Shown here: piece after piece, positions 47,080-59,785 of the stretch | Numbering within the stretch: position 1 is the first letter of the stretch | Layout: the number at the start of each line of letters is the position of its first letter | Assembly (NCBI GenBank): GCA_030278955.1 | Contig: JAOANR010000010.1 | Span: 12,507,086-12,571,085 of the forward strand | Length of the DNA stretch: 64,000 nucleotides | Direction: 5' to 3' | DNA from: Hygrophila difformis | Taxonomy: Eukaryota > Streptophyta > Magnoliopsida > Lamiales > Acanthaceae | The notes under the pieces: generated by a model | The model's input: only the letters and a program-made list of their open reading frames with translations | What the model was told of the DNA's origin: nothing | The model's database searches: none | Translations under genes and position numbers: made by a program

Positions 47080-49687
47080 TGTAACACCCCGGTTTTGGTA
47101 ACCCAGGCCGGGATGCCACCGCCACACCTCCCTAGCAAGACACGGTTTCTCCGAGCTCACTAAAGAGATGCAAGGCTATGGTTTTTCAGAATTTAATACG
47201 TTCAAACAGCCCATTCATAAGTAATTTAAAAATACTAAATCAGAGTTGCAGCGAGAATATAAAGTACGCAGCGGAAGTAAAGTGTATGCAGTGGAATTTA
47301 AAATATAGGGCCGACATGGCCAAACCACGGGTTAAACAGACCCGTTCATGCAAGTCACGTAAAATAAATAATTAAGTGTCCAAAATGATCCCCCAATGAG
47401 TGATCATGCTCCGTACTCTGTAACAGAAAAAAAAATGAACAACGGTTTTTATCAGTATTATAAAGTACTGAGTAAGTCAATCCTTACATAGCAATAAAGG
47501 GGTTAGATTTTTAATAATTAAGATAAAACTTTTTGCCATGCATAAAAACATTTTTATTTTAAAAAAAATGCGAATATAATTGCATACTTTAAAGACACAT
47601 TTAATTTCATAATTTAAAACTTAAGCATGGGCAATTATTTAAGACATGATTTAAAAACATGAAAAATGCCGTAAGTAAGTAAATAAAAATTTGAGCTTTT
47701 AAAAATTCTCCCCGATACGCCTCCATCTCAACAATATTTAATTTTAGCCGGCAATCCGGCGGCCGTAGCCAATTTCATAAAATCTGAGCTTTTTAATATA
47801 TTTCCCGTTACGCCATCATCTCAACAATATATATCATTTAGCCGGTGATCCGGCGGCCGCAGCCAATATCAATAGTATCATTTAGCCGGTGCTCCGGCGG
47901 CCTCAGCCAATTTCATAAGTATCATCTCATTTAGCCGGTATTCCGGCGGCCGCAGCCGATTCGCCATACCCAGTACCACTCCGTCGAGCCTCGAGTATCC
48001 CATACGGATACACTCGAGAGGGTAGGCCGTTGGTCTCTTGTGACCAAATACGCCATATCCAGTACCGCTCCGTCAAGCCTCGAGTAACCCATACGGATAC
48101 ACCCGAGAGGATAGGCCCAAAAATATAAGATGCCATTTTGGCAATCTTTCGCGCGTAATCATCATTGCCGTTTAGGCACAAAATGAATAATTAGGAGGGC
48201 ACCCTGCAGAGCACTCACCCCCCAATGAAACCGATATCGTTTCAACTTTAGTGTAACGGGATTTCCAAAAATACAACTTTATCGTATCACAAGATTTCGA
48301 TCGTTGTTTAGAGATTTCAAAATTTCACAAGTTTAAAACCGATCGATGTCACAGTTTACGCCTTTTCAGTTTAAAAATCCATTTCTTAGGCGATTAATCT
48401 GAAATTTTCACAGTAGCTCAAATACATCCCAATGAACAACTTTCATGTTTTGAGTTTTTGGGAAAAATGATGGGAAGCATGTCAAAAATCAAGTTTTCTA
48501 CACAAACAAAAAGCTGTCAGGATTCAGGTTTGACATCTGTCAAAGATTTGACTTTTTAACATGTCAAATGAACTCCAAAAATTCTGAAAATTTACAGGCA
48601 CTTAAAAGACACCAAAATAAACAAGTTTTATTAGAGGCAAATTATGCAAATTCATCACGGATTAAGTCAGATTAATCTACTAAGTTCGGTCTTAAAATCT
48701 GTCTCAGTTTCCGAAAGGTTCATGCACCACAGAATATGTTCGACGCGGTTTGGGATAGCAAATCTTAATGAAAGTGCATGAAATTTTACAGAGGTATTCA
48801 AGACTCATAGATCTACAACTTTTGTTTAGATCATGAAGATTGGTTTGGACTAGAAATGATAGAAATAAGCTCATCAAGTTCGGTTATGAAATCTGTCAAC
48901 TTTTGAAAATTTTTAAAAACGCAGAATATGTCCGACTTGATTTGGGGTATCAAAACTTGATGAAAATCTCTGAAATTTTTACACAATATAGCTTAAGATC
49001 TTAGGATCAAAATCTTAGTTTTGAGTTTTCAGGTTTGAACGCTCGAAGTAAGAGTTTTGGTCGGATTTCAGAAAATACGTAGATTGGGGTTTTTAGGTTT
49101 GATTTCAACGTTTCGTTTAAGATCCAATGTTTCGGATGTCTTTAAACCACCCATATTGATATGTAAGTTATTAACTTACAGTGAGTGAGTTCTTGAACGT
49201 TCTAGAGTTGATCGATTTGTCCAAAATCGCCACGAACGGATCTACGCAACACGTTCTTCTTCTCCTTTGGCTACGAACGTGTTTTGCAAGTAAAGATCCG
49301 TAAGTTAGAAGGTTGATTATGATCTTAAAGCAATAAGTAAACTTGATTTACACCTTACCAACAATCCAATGCTTGCAAATCCTTGATCTACACCCTACCT
49401 TGGTTGGATTTGATTGCCGGAAACTCGTCGGAAAGTCGCCGGAAGTTCGTCGGAAGAGTGTTTGGCTTTTGGGAGAGTTTTTGGAGAGTTTGGGGTGAAT
49501 GATTGATGAAAATGGCTGAGAATGGGGATGGGATTGATTACATAACATCCAAAAAGATGCCACACCCGTGATAGATCAAGATTCCCACCTTTGGGACCCA
49601 AAAAATGGCAAAAAGTCCCAAAAACACATAAATCCCGACTGCTACAGTAGCATGCTACAGTAGCGTGCTACAGTAGCATGCTACAGT

Positions 49688-49728
<41 letters not shown>

Positions 49729-50339
49729 TTTTTTTTTATATATATATATATTAAGATTCTTATCTTAAAAAAAATCATAATGTGGGAATTTTTGTGATCT
49801 TGTAAGTCATACATAGCTTCAAAAAGGAATATATTCTTTATTTGAAAATGACAAGATATGATTAATATTCCACCCTACAATTTCAAACCATAGTCAAATT
49901 ATTCCCAATTATATTATGGCATTCTAGAATAATTCATAAAAAAAATATGGGTAGAATGATTAATCAAGGATATATAGAAAATAGATAATTCTCATTATAA
50001 TTTAAACATGTAAATATATACATGTATATACATGTGTACATGTTTGGAAAGATTATTTCAAGACCAAGGTATATATGTGTATATAAACTTGTATATGGAT
50101 TTAAAATATTCTATGAACCATATACTTATTACACTTGATATTGAAATCCATATATTTATTTGAAAAGACAAATATATATAATTTTTTTCAAAGTATGTTT
50201 TGTAGAAAATAATATACTAATCTTTAAGCACATATTTGAACATATAAATATATATAGATTTGATTAAAAATCTACTTAGTGAATTGATCAAAATATATAT
50301 ATTCATACATATATATCGGGCAATTTCTATGGTATTACA
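47080..50339 (-). repeat. full-length 5' LTR of the Tekay element
   Basis: 3260 bases, TGTAATACC...GGTGTTACA on the minus strand. The part near 47740-48115 is built of sub-repeats: four copies of tagccgg..tccggcggcc and two of a block containing agtacc.ctccgtc and 'acggatacac'. A T-rich tract (29 T, aaa, 15 T) lies at 49691-49737 beside four GCTACAGTA copies. The 71-codon frame inside it has no domain support. Confidence 0.93.
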
Positions 50340-50405
50340 ATCTACCCTCCTTAAGAATCAACTTCGTCCCCGAAGTTGCGCGACTTATTGACCGATTGAT
50401 TGATT

Positions 50406-51990
50406 CCGAGAGGATAGGCCCAAAAATATAAGATGCCATTTTGGCAATCTTTCGCGCGTAATCATCATTGCCGTTTAGGCACAAAATGAATAATTAGGAG
50501 GGCACCCTGCAGAGCACTCACCCCCCAATGAAACCGATATCGTTTCAACTTTAGTGTAACGGGATTTCCAAAAATACAACTTTATCGTATCACAAGATTT
50601 CGATCGTTGTTTAGAGATTTCAAAATTTCACAAGTTTAAAACCGATCGATGTCACAGTTTACGCCTTTTCAGTTTAAAAATCCATTTCTTAGGCGATTAA
50701 TCTGAAATTTTCACAGTAGCTCAAATACATCCCAATGAACAACTTTCATGTTTTGAGTTTTTGGGAAAAATGATGGGAAGCATGTCAAAAATCAAGTTTT
50801 CTACACAAACAAAAAGCTGTCAGGATTCAGGTTTGACATCTGTCAAAGATTTGACTTTTTAACATGTCAAATGAACTCCAAAAATTCTGAAAATTTACAG
50901 GCACTTAAAAGACACCAAAATAAACAAGTTTTATTAGAGGCAAATTATGCAAATTCATCACGGATTAAGTCAGATTAATCTACTAAGTTCGGTCTTAAAA
51001 TCTGTCTCAGTTTCCGAAAGGTTCATGCACCACAGAATATGTTCGACGCGGTTTGGGATAGCAAATCTTAATGAAAGTGCATGAAATTTTACAGAGGTAT
51101 TCAAGACTCATAGATCTACAACTTTTGTTTAGATCATGAAGATTGGTTTGGACTAGAAATGATAGAAATAAGCTCATCAAGTTCGGTTATGAAATCTGTC
51201 AACTTTTGAAAATTTTTAAAAACGCAGAATATGTCCGACTTGATTTGGGGTATCAAAACTTGATGAAAATCTCTGAAATTTTTACACAATATAGCTTAAG
51301 ATCTTAGGATCAAAATCTTAGTTTTGAGTTTTCAGGTTTGAACGCTCGAAGTAAGAGTTTTGGTCGGATTTCAGAAAATACGTAGATTGGGGTTTTTAGG
51401 TTTGATTTCAACGTTTCGTTTAAGATCCAATGTTTCGGATGTCTTTAAACCACCCATATTGATATGTAAGTTATTAACTTACAGTGAGTGAGTTCTTGAA
51501 CGTTCTAGAGTTGATCGATTTGTCCAAAATCGCCACGAACGGATCTACGCAACACGTTCTTCTTCTCCTTTGGCTACGAACGTGTTTTGCAAGTAAAGAT
51601 CCGTAAGTTAGAAGGTTGATTATGATCTTAAAGCAATAAGTAAACTTGATTTACACCTTACCAACAATCCAATGCTTGCAAATCCTTGATCTACACCCTA
51701 CCTTGGTTGGATTTGATTGCCGGAAACTCGTCGGAAAGTCGCCGGAAGTTCGTCGGAAGAGTGTTTGGCTTTTGGGAGAGTTTTTGGAGAGTTTGGGGTG
51801 AATGATTGATGAAAATGGCTGAGAATGGGGATGGGATTGATTACATAACATCCAAAAAGATGCCACACCCGTGATAGATCAAGATTCCCACCTTTGGGAC
51901 CCAAAAAATGGCAAAAAGTCCCAAAAACACATAAATCCCGACTGCTACAGTAGCATGCTACAGTAGCGTGCTACAGTAGCATGCTACAGT

Positions 51991-52035
<45 letters not shown>

Positions 52036-52647
52036 TTTTTTTTTTATATATATATATATTAAGATTCTTATCTTAAAAAAAATCATAATGTGGGAATTTT
52101 TGTGATCTTGTAAGTCATACATAGCTTCAAAAAGGAATATATTCTTTATTTGAAAATGACAAGATATGATTAATATTCCACCCTACAATTTCAAACCATA
52201 GTCAAATTATTCCCAATTATATTATGGCATTCTAGAATAATTCATAAAAAAAATATGGGTAGAATGATTAATCAAGGATATATAGAAAATAGATAATTCT
52301 CATTATAATTTAAACATGTAAATATATACATGTATATACATGTGTACATGTTTGGAAAGATTATTTCAAGACCAAGGTATATATGTGTATATAAACTTGT
52401 ATATGGATTTAAAATATTCTATGAACCATATACTTATTACACTTGATATTGAAATCCATATATTTATTTGAAAAGACAAATATATATAATTTTTTTCAAA
52501 GTATGTTTTGTAGAAAATAATATACTAATCTTTAAGCACATATTTGAACATATAAATATATATAGATTTGATTAAAAATCTACTTAGTGAATTGATCAAA
52601 ATATATATATTCATACATATATATCGGGCAATTTCTATGGTATTACA
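50406..52647 (-). repeat. truncated duplicate LTR
   Basis: This matches 48103-50339 of the neighbouring LTR base for base wherever I checked, apart from about five bases in the T-rich homopolymers. It lacks the last ~1.02 kb of the LTR (U5 side) and joins a 66-base stub containing the polypurine tract. Its outer end TGTAATACC abuts the host duplication ATTAT. Confidence 0.95.
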
Positions 52648-52652
52648 ATTAT

Positions 52653-53395
52653 GGTTTATTCGCCGACGCGTGAGGCACATGCGGGTCACTGGAGAACAGT
52701 TTTGAATACATTGTGAGAGCATAAGTTGTATGCTAAACTCTCTAAATGTGAATTATGGTTGGAGAATGTGTCTTTTCTGGGACACATCGTTTTTGGTGAG
52801 GGTATTGCAGTTGACCCTGCCAAAGTGGGAATGGTCTTGAAATGGCAAGCCCGAAGAATGTGGGTTCTGAAATGATTGAACAAACTATTGTGTTGGTGAG
52901 GATCATTAGGGACCGCATGAAAAAGGCTCAGGATAGACAGGAGAGCTATGCTGATTTAGCTCGTTGAGATGTAGAGTTTGAGGTTGGTGATAGCGTATTT
53001 TTGCGGGTATCGCCTCTGAAACGGGTACGCCGGTTTACTAAGAAGCCAAGCTGATTCCAAGATATACATTGGATCCTATGAGATTATTGAGATGGTTGGG
53101 AAAGTGACGTATACGTTGGTGTTGCCAGCGGAAATGGGTCGAGCCCATGATATGTTCTATACTTCCCAACTCAGGAAATTTTTGATCCAGCTAAGATCAT
53201 TCATCTTGATGAAGTTGAATTTGATGCTAGTCTTGAGTTCGAGGAGTCCCAGATCGGGCGATTAATGCAAATTATGAGGTTCTGAGGAATAAAACATGTT
53301 GATGGTTAAGGTGTTGTTGTCTAGACACGGAGCTGAAGATGCTACTTGGAGAAACTGGGGAGAATATGAAACGGAAGTAGCCAGGCTTTGATTTT
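52653..53395 (+). pseudogene. outer gypsy RT and integrase C-terminal relic
   Basis: The RT frame resumes with MVYSPTREAHAGHWRTVLN, then a stop, then KLYAKLSKCELWLENVSFLG and GHIVFGEGIAVDPAKV. It then jumps to an integrase tail: RDRMKKAQDRQESYADLAR, a stop, VEFEVGDSVFLRVSPLKRV, and decayed chromodomain-like sequence with ATWRNWGEYETEVARL. RNase H, the integrase zinc region and the catalytic core are missing, so a deletion of more than 1 kb occurred. Confidence 0.88.
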
Positions 53396-53486
53396 TACTA
53401 CTATTCATAATGAAGTAACATTTTCCCCTTGATTGTTCATTGATGATCATGTGGTTGATTATGCATTTCGGGGACGAAATGATCCT

Positions 53487-53499
53487 AAGGGGGAGAGAT
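53487..53499 (+). other. polypurine tract of the outer element
   Basis: aagggggagagat directly precedes the 3' LTR start TGTAACATCCC at 53500, after the common gypsy phrase 'ggggacgaaatgatcc'. Confidence 0.88.
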
Positions 53500-55684
53500 T
53501 GTAACATCCCGATTAATTAATGCATAATTAATTTAATTAATTATAGTTAACTAATAAAGATACATAATATGAATTATTGTGTAAGAGAGTTATTGGATTG
53601 AAGTGGAAGTATAAGTGGGTAGCAAACCCACAAGTTAATAAGAGCCAAAGTGCTTAAATAAATGGACCGCGACTTGTTAGAATAAAAGAATTGGGATGAG
53701 ACACAACAGCATGACCCCGATCCGAATATAATTTTTATTAAAAAAAAAATGGGAAGTGGGTTTGAGACCCACTTCCTCACTTTTCTTCCCTTTCCCCATT
53801 TTTCCTTTCTTTTTCCTCTCTCCATTTCTTCTCCTTCCCGTAGCCCTCCTTGGCCAAGAACAATCTTCAATATTGGCTTGAAATCAATTTGGGAAATTTA
53901 TATTCATGCTTTTGGTAAGTGATTTATTGTTATTAGTTCTTAATTTTGTTAAGATTTGGAGGTGGTTTTGGGTGTTGACCGTGGGTGATACAACTGGGGG
54001 GGGGGGTTGTATTTTATTGAGTTAAGCTTTAATCCTTGAATATTTAGACTCAAATATATATTTTAGATATATTCTTGAGCTTAATGGTGTTGATTTTGGA
54101 TTTGGTTGTTGATTTTAGGTTTTGGGCTGATTTTGTTCGATTGAAGCTTGTAATCAACGAATCGGAGGCCGATTATTGTTGGAAGACATCAGGCAAGGGA
54201 TTATATTGCTTAAATTACGTGTTTGGGGGGTATTTGGGGGTCGAATTCCGGCTAAATCGCCGGAAAACCGATTGGAAAATCGGAGAAGACGATGAACAGT
54301 AACTGCTACACTACTGCTACAGTACCTGTACAGTAGTTACCGCGGTAACTCGCGTAGTTATCGCAGTAATTCGCCACAGTAATTACCACGGTAATTTGAA
54401 CAGTAATTACCACGGTAATTTGAACAGTAACTACCACAGTAACTTGTACAGTAGTTACCGCAGTAACTCGCTACAGTAGTTAACGCAGTAACTCGCTACA
54501 GTAATTACTACGGTAACTCGCTACAGTAGTTACCGCAGTAACTCACTACGGTAATTACAACAGTAACTTGCTACAGTAATTGCAACAGTAATCGCTACAG
54601 TACTGGACTGCGTATGTCACGCGTTTTACGCGCGCGGGTGCGCCGTGAGCGCAGGAAGGCCCTGTTTGGCCCCCTTTTTGTGCGATTTTGATTCTATAAT
54701 GATGTTTTCTTTGCACCAATTATTGTTATGACTTCACCAAATATTATTGGTAAACCGTGGGTTAATCAATTGGCCCGTGGGGGTTGTTGAATTTCTTAGG
54801 GGAACTGTTGAGTTATGATATCATTAAGTATATGTGGATTATTGAATTATATCATTAATGCCTTAGCCTGGGGCCTATGTATTGAATTTCTTATATGTTG
54901 AGAAGCATGCGAACCTAGTGTGTAGGTGCTTGAATATCACTGTATTGTCATATGCATGTTATTGCATTGGAATTGACGGTTATTAAACCGGTGGGTTGTT
55001 ATGATGTTTATGATTGATCGGGCAACCCTCACAGGTGTTGTTGAGTCTCAATGGCCCTGTAGGGGTGTATTATTGACTGTTATGTCTGTTACCCCTTTGG
55101 GGTGGTTATTATAATGCATGATATTGCATTATGAATGGACGAACATATGGAAATGTCTGATCGGGCAACCTTTACCGGTGTTGTTGAGTCCCGATGGCCC
55201 TGCGGGGTGATTATTAGGCTGTGATGCCTGTGATTTGGCTGTTAAACCTGTGATTTGGCTGTTATGCCTGTGATTGGCTGTTATGCCTGGATTATTGGTT
55301 ATTATGCTTTCGAGGATATGGGGATTCTCGGTATGACATGCTTTCGAGCTATGCTGGGCATGCAAGAGACTCTATCCGTCCTGGCATATATACATTTGGG
55401 CTTTGATGCATGCGATATGATATTCAGTTGCGGCTGGCGCGATTGTGGATCCCTGCGGGGATGGTGTATGTTACCCTGTAACGGGTTGGAGTTGATGATA
55501 TCCTCACCCGTGGGTTCATACCGCCCGGGTTTTTAGGTGCCGGCTAGGCATATTCATTGCATTTGCATATAGGGTAGATAGGAGTATGTTAGGCCATGCA
55601 TCACTTGCATAAATTGTATGGTTATGGTTGAAGCACCGGTATGGGACGGTGTGATGTTTTATTTGCTTTATCTATATTCAGCTC

Positions 55685-55777
<93 letters not shown>

Positions 55778-56338
55778 GAGATATGATGATGTTTTCCCTT
55801 ACTCCCCGGCACGTAGCCTTGATCAGTACGTTGTACTGACCCCCTTTGCTTTTGTCTGTTTTATAGATTCTGATGGAGGCACTGGAGCATGACTGAGTTT
55901 GGGGTATTGAGAGATCACATAGATAGGAATTTTTATATTTATCTTACATGATTATGTGATACTCTATTTGCTCATTATGACTTGGATTTTATGCTAGTTG
56001 AGGCCTGTGTGCATAGGATCTGCTTTCTGTCGGCCGGTGGCCTTATGTGATTTACAGTTTTGGGCTGGTAGCCCTGTTTGAGATATTGGTATGCTGTTGA
56101 GAGGCTTGCAGTCTGGATGAGCTGCTGGAATGTTTATTTGATTATGATGGTGAGACCTCCTATGTGCTTATGTGTTTTATTTGTTTTAGCTTTCGCATTA
56201 AACTGGATTAATCAGATGATCACTTTAGGTTTACTCAGTCTTGTACTAGCTGTTTTAAATTAGCTGGCCACTAGTTTAGGATAGTTAGTACATCAGTAAT
56301 GCTTGCGAAAATCATGTTTGAATTTTCAGGGCGTTACA
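53500..56338 (+). repeat. 3' LTR of the outer gypsy element
   Basis: 2839 bases, colinear with 35610-38398 with scattered substitutions and indels; the TTA tract (55687-55777) is longer here. It ends GGGCGTTACA before the target duplication GACAA. Confidence 0.92.
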
Positions 56339-56343
56339 GACAA

Positions 56344-57065
56344 GCTAGCATATAATTTGTACAGAAGCTTATAATACTATAACAAGTATAAAATAAGCTT
56401 AAAAAATGTTTGGTATAGCGTAACCAAACGGAGGAACGCATTCCTCAAATTAGCTCAACGATAATAATGGAATAAATTCATGGAAATTTTAATTTAAAAG
56501 AGGTTGTTACCTCACATTTTAAAAATATTGTTAAAAACGTGAAGCGCGTTGTTTCAAATAGTGAGGCCCCATATTTGCAGAAGTGGGATGAAACCCAAAT
56601 AATTTGTCCATGCTCAATAGATAAATTTTTATGGCCAATGGTTTTGCACAAGATTTGTTGGGCTAAAATCCCAAATAATTTTTTTCATGCTAAAAATATA
56701 TCTATGCCAAGTAATAAATTTTTCCCAAAGGTAATTTAAAATTATACATTTTTAAATTTTACACCCCAAACCGTGCCCATGTAAATGATGCTCTGTCGAA
56801 CTCTGCCGGTATCAAATCCTGAAAGAAAAATGTGAAAAATGTAGAGTCAGCGAAAAAAATAATCGCTAAGTAAGTAAACCCTTACTCCCGGAGGAGATGA
56901 GTTGCAGAAATAATTTAAAATGACATTTATGGAATAAGGCATGCTTAAATGAGAATAATTTATACATATACGAAATATTATTCTATATCCCGGGAACATA
57001 TAATATAACAATATGCGTTACCGAGAAATAATTATCTCAGCCACCTTGATGTGCAGGTTCCCCAC
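56344..57065 (-). mobile_element. continuation of the oldest gypsy LTR
   Basis: Sequence after the GACAA duplication contains 'gatgctctgtcgaactctg', an A-rich stretch and 'cgctaagtaagtaaaccctt'. These resemble in order the Tekay LTR region 47400-47490 (…tactctgtaacag…, …actgagtaagtcaatcctta). It therefore looks like the same old LTR that starts at 35447. No gene is present. Confidence 0.4.
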
Positions 57066-57400
57066 TGATAATGGCCAAAATTGTCCATTATTTCCAATCC
57101 ATTTCCGTGTCTGAGACAGACATTTTGATCGAATTCTCATCATATTTTAATAAGAAAGCAGTTGAATTCGACAGATTAATGCAAGTTTGTAAGACTAATA
57201 AGCTGGTAATGAAAAACACAAAAATATGCAATTTTAATTGTATTTGTGTTAGAAAAATCCAAAAAATATGAAAAAAAGGAAAAAGAAAAGAAAAAAGAAT
57301 GAAAAGATGGGCAAAAGAATAAAATAGCCCACAAAAATAAAAAAGATGGGAAAAAGAATGAAAATCCCACAAACTGAATTTTTGGCTAAGTGTTGGAAAT

Positions 57401-59400
57401 CAATTCGGTCTACGCAATTCGGTCTAAACCGAATTGCTCATTAGACCGAATTGCTGAAGAGAAGAGGGAGAAAAATTGGTTAAGTGTTGAAGGGATATGC
57501 GAAATGCCCAATTCGGTCTAGACCGAATTGACTCCTAGACCGAATTGGGCTCTGAAGAGAAGGAAAGGCCAGAACAGAAAAGAAGAGAGGGGATTCGATC
57601 TATGCAATTAGGTCTAGACCGAATTGCTCGCATAGACCGAATTGCCTCAAAAGAAAGCCAAACAGGAGACATCATCAATTCGAAAAGGCCAATTCGGTCT
57701 ATACATAGACCGAATTAATGAATGAATACCACATTCCAGCTAAAGATCAAGAAGGAAGACCTCATTCAATTCGAATTGCACCAATTCGGTCTAAACCGAA
57801 TTGCATGAGGAGACCGAATTACATTCAAAATTGCATCCAATTGAAGCTGTGGAGCACGTGGGAAATGCATGACACTGTTGATGGGCCCTGATGGGCCTAG
57901 GGTTTCGAGTAAGAAGTATAAAAGCTGACATTCCCCAACACATGAAGACATTCTTTAACTTTACAGAGATTCGGCTTGGGACAAAAAGAAGAGGCAGAAA
58001 GTTCTTCACCCCTTAAGGGTTAGGTAGGTATTTTAGTTTAGTTAGTTTATTTTCATGCATGTAGCTTAGTTTTTAATGTTTTAATCTTAGTTTAATTTGT
58101 AGAAGCTTGTTACTACCTTTAGAGTAGCAATTTCCATACATTTTACATGCTTTGTAGTTAGAATAAACCCTACCATCAAGTCAATGATGGTTTTGGGTTA
58201 TTTATTTGCTTTCAAGTGCTAATACAAGAAAAGATCCAGAAATGGGTTTTTATTTTCATGTTTTTGGCACCCCTTTAATGCTTTCCTTAGCAATAAATGT
58301 TAGAATGTTTGTTTGTTTCAACTAGGTTACATTTATTATGTTCTAGTTGACTTGCATTCTCAATAAATGCATGTTAGTGGGTTTTTGGTATGTTTTTATG
58401 CCTTAGAGCTTCAAATGAGTGTTCTTAGGTTTTAGATAATTATAGGGTTGTTAGAATTAATTTTAATGCTTTATTTTACTGTTCTTGTTCTTTACAGTTT
58501 AGTTTATTGTTGCCTTAGATAATGTAAGTGTTCTTATTTTTATGCATGTAGTTCTTAAATTTTTAAGTGTTTTAGGTTCTTTAACCTTTGAATTTCTTGT
58601 TTGTAGAATTAGGGTTTAATTCATACCACTGCCTACTGAACATGTGCCATCATGATATTTTCCTTAAAATGCTCACTAGTGTGGCTGTGAGGTGACACTG
58701 ATGTGAAATGAAGGATTTCGTAAATCTTATCCATCATAAACCGCACAGTGGAAACCGAACTTGTATTTGTGAGCATAAAAAATTACACTTAGGTGAAAAA
58801 TGGCATGCAATTCGATTTGAGGCAAATCGGTCTAAACCGAATTGCTAGACCGAATTGCCCATGAAAATGGAATTGCATGGTAAAAAATGTTTGTTGAAAT
58901 TCCTTATATAAAAATCTGTATGCAATTTGGTCTAGGCAATTCGGTCTAAACCGAACCGAATTGCCCATGAGACCGAATTACATAGCAAAAATTGCTCTCA
59001 TATGGCTCACAAGCAATTCGGTCTATGCAATTCGGTCTAGACCGAATTGCTCACATAGATCGAATTGACCTTGTAAACCATATTGTATGCATTCCATCCC
59101 CTCATGCCTTAGTTTATTTTCTATGTCTTACCAATTCGAATTGCCAATTCGGTCTAGACCGAATTGACCTGACAATTTGAATTACCCTCATTTTGGAGTA
59201 AATGCCTTGTCCCAATTTGAGTAAGGGAATGACTTCATCAATTCGAATTGTCCAATTCGGTTTAGACCGAATTGCTTCGACAATTCGAATTAGATGATGT
59301 TTCATATCTTTGCAAGGATTAATTGGGTAATGTAATACTTCATCCTTCACGCATCCTCAATTCGGTCTATTTTGCACCTTATCTTGTAGACCGAATTGAC
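57401..59400. repeat. dispersed palindromic repeat, core AATTCGGTCTAGACCGAATT
   Basis: About thirty half-sites (caattcggtcta or its complement tagaccgaattg) occur in two clusters, 57401-57825 and 58807-59400. Some pairs are fused into a perfect palindrome (57509-57530, 59143-59164). Others are separated by 2-30 bases, so many small hairpins are possible. Spacing is irregular and the intervening sequence is not conserved, so this is neither a satellite nor a CRISPR array. Confidence 0.9.
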
Positions 59401-59644
59401 CTCTTCCTTCTATTTTAAAACTTCAAAAAAATATATTTTTATTTTCCTGAGTTGTGTAAGTTGCATGGGTGTATTGGGCTTAGGCCCATTACATCTAACT
59501 TTATCCATTACACATCTCAACCCATTAATGTATAAATTATTGTGTGATTAACACTCACACAGTACCAAAAAATATTTTGTTAATTTCATCTTATTTGTTT
59601 ATTGTGTGTATGAATGGGTAATAAGGAATATCACAGATCAATGT

Positions 59645-59785
59645 TGGCAAAAAGGTCCCTTCATCGGGATAACGATTAGCTCGTCTTCTGTGTATTAATT
59701 ATTACTCGTTATTTTGCATGGTCTGATTAGTGGTTGGTGGAAGCTACGGCAAAAAGGTCCCTTCACGGGGATAACGATTAGCCAC
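59645..59785 (+). repeat. two-copy repeat ggcaaaaaggtcccttca
   Basis: The phrase ggcaaaaaggtcccttca followed by ggataacgattagc occurs at about 59645 and 59750. It is a roughly 105-base duplication of a GC-richer block. Confidence 0.75.

Larger units (their letters stand above)
40408..52647 (-). mobile_element. Tekay-type chromovirus with intact gag-pol and rearranged ends
   Basis: The 12,240-bp unit is flanked by ATTAT at 40403-40407 and 52648-52652 and interrupts the outer RT. Reading on the minus strand, the order is: truncated LTR (52647-50406), a 66-base stub with a polypurine tract (50405-50340), full LTR (50339-47080), PBS (47076-47061), small ORF (46537-46211), gag-pol (45937-41231), polypurine tract (41220-41208), and a 397-bp inverted repeat (41207-40408). 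The chromodomain at the gag-pol end and the long LTRs fit the Tekay/Del clade. The intact frame and near-identical LTR copies indicate recent insertion, though the termini are not those of a normal element. Confidence 0.93.
35610..56338 (+). mobile_element. degenerate Ty3/gypsy LTR retrotransposon (outer)
   Basis: It starts TGTAACATCCC and ends GGGCGTTACA, with the 5-bp duplication GACAA at 35605-35609 and 56339-56343. LTRs are 35610-38398 and 53500-56338. A primer-binding site and a polypurine tract are in the right places. Without the nested 12.2-kb insertion it would be about 8.5 kb. Protease and reverse transcriptase relics lie on the left and integrase C-terminal relics on the right. RNase H and the integrase core are mostly deleted, and no gag was recognised. 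The LTRs differ by a few percent by eye, so it is clearly older than the insertion inside it. Confidence 0.92.

Noticed and set aside
49348..49563. 71-codon minus-strand frame, repeated at 51651-51866
   Set aside because: The two copies are identical only because the LTR is duplicated. There is no domain, and the position is inside the LTR.
57401..59400. Possible CRISPR array
   Set aside because: The motif is palindromic, occurs in both orientations with irregular spacing and has no uniform spacers; the DNA is a plant nuclear genome.
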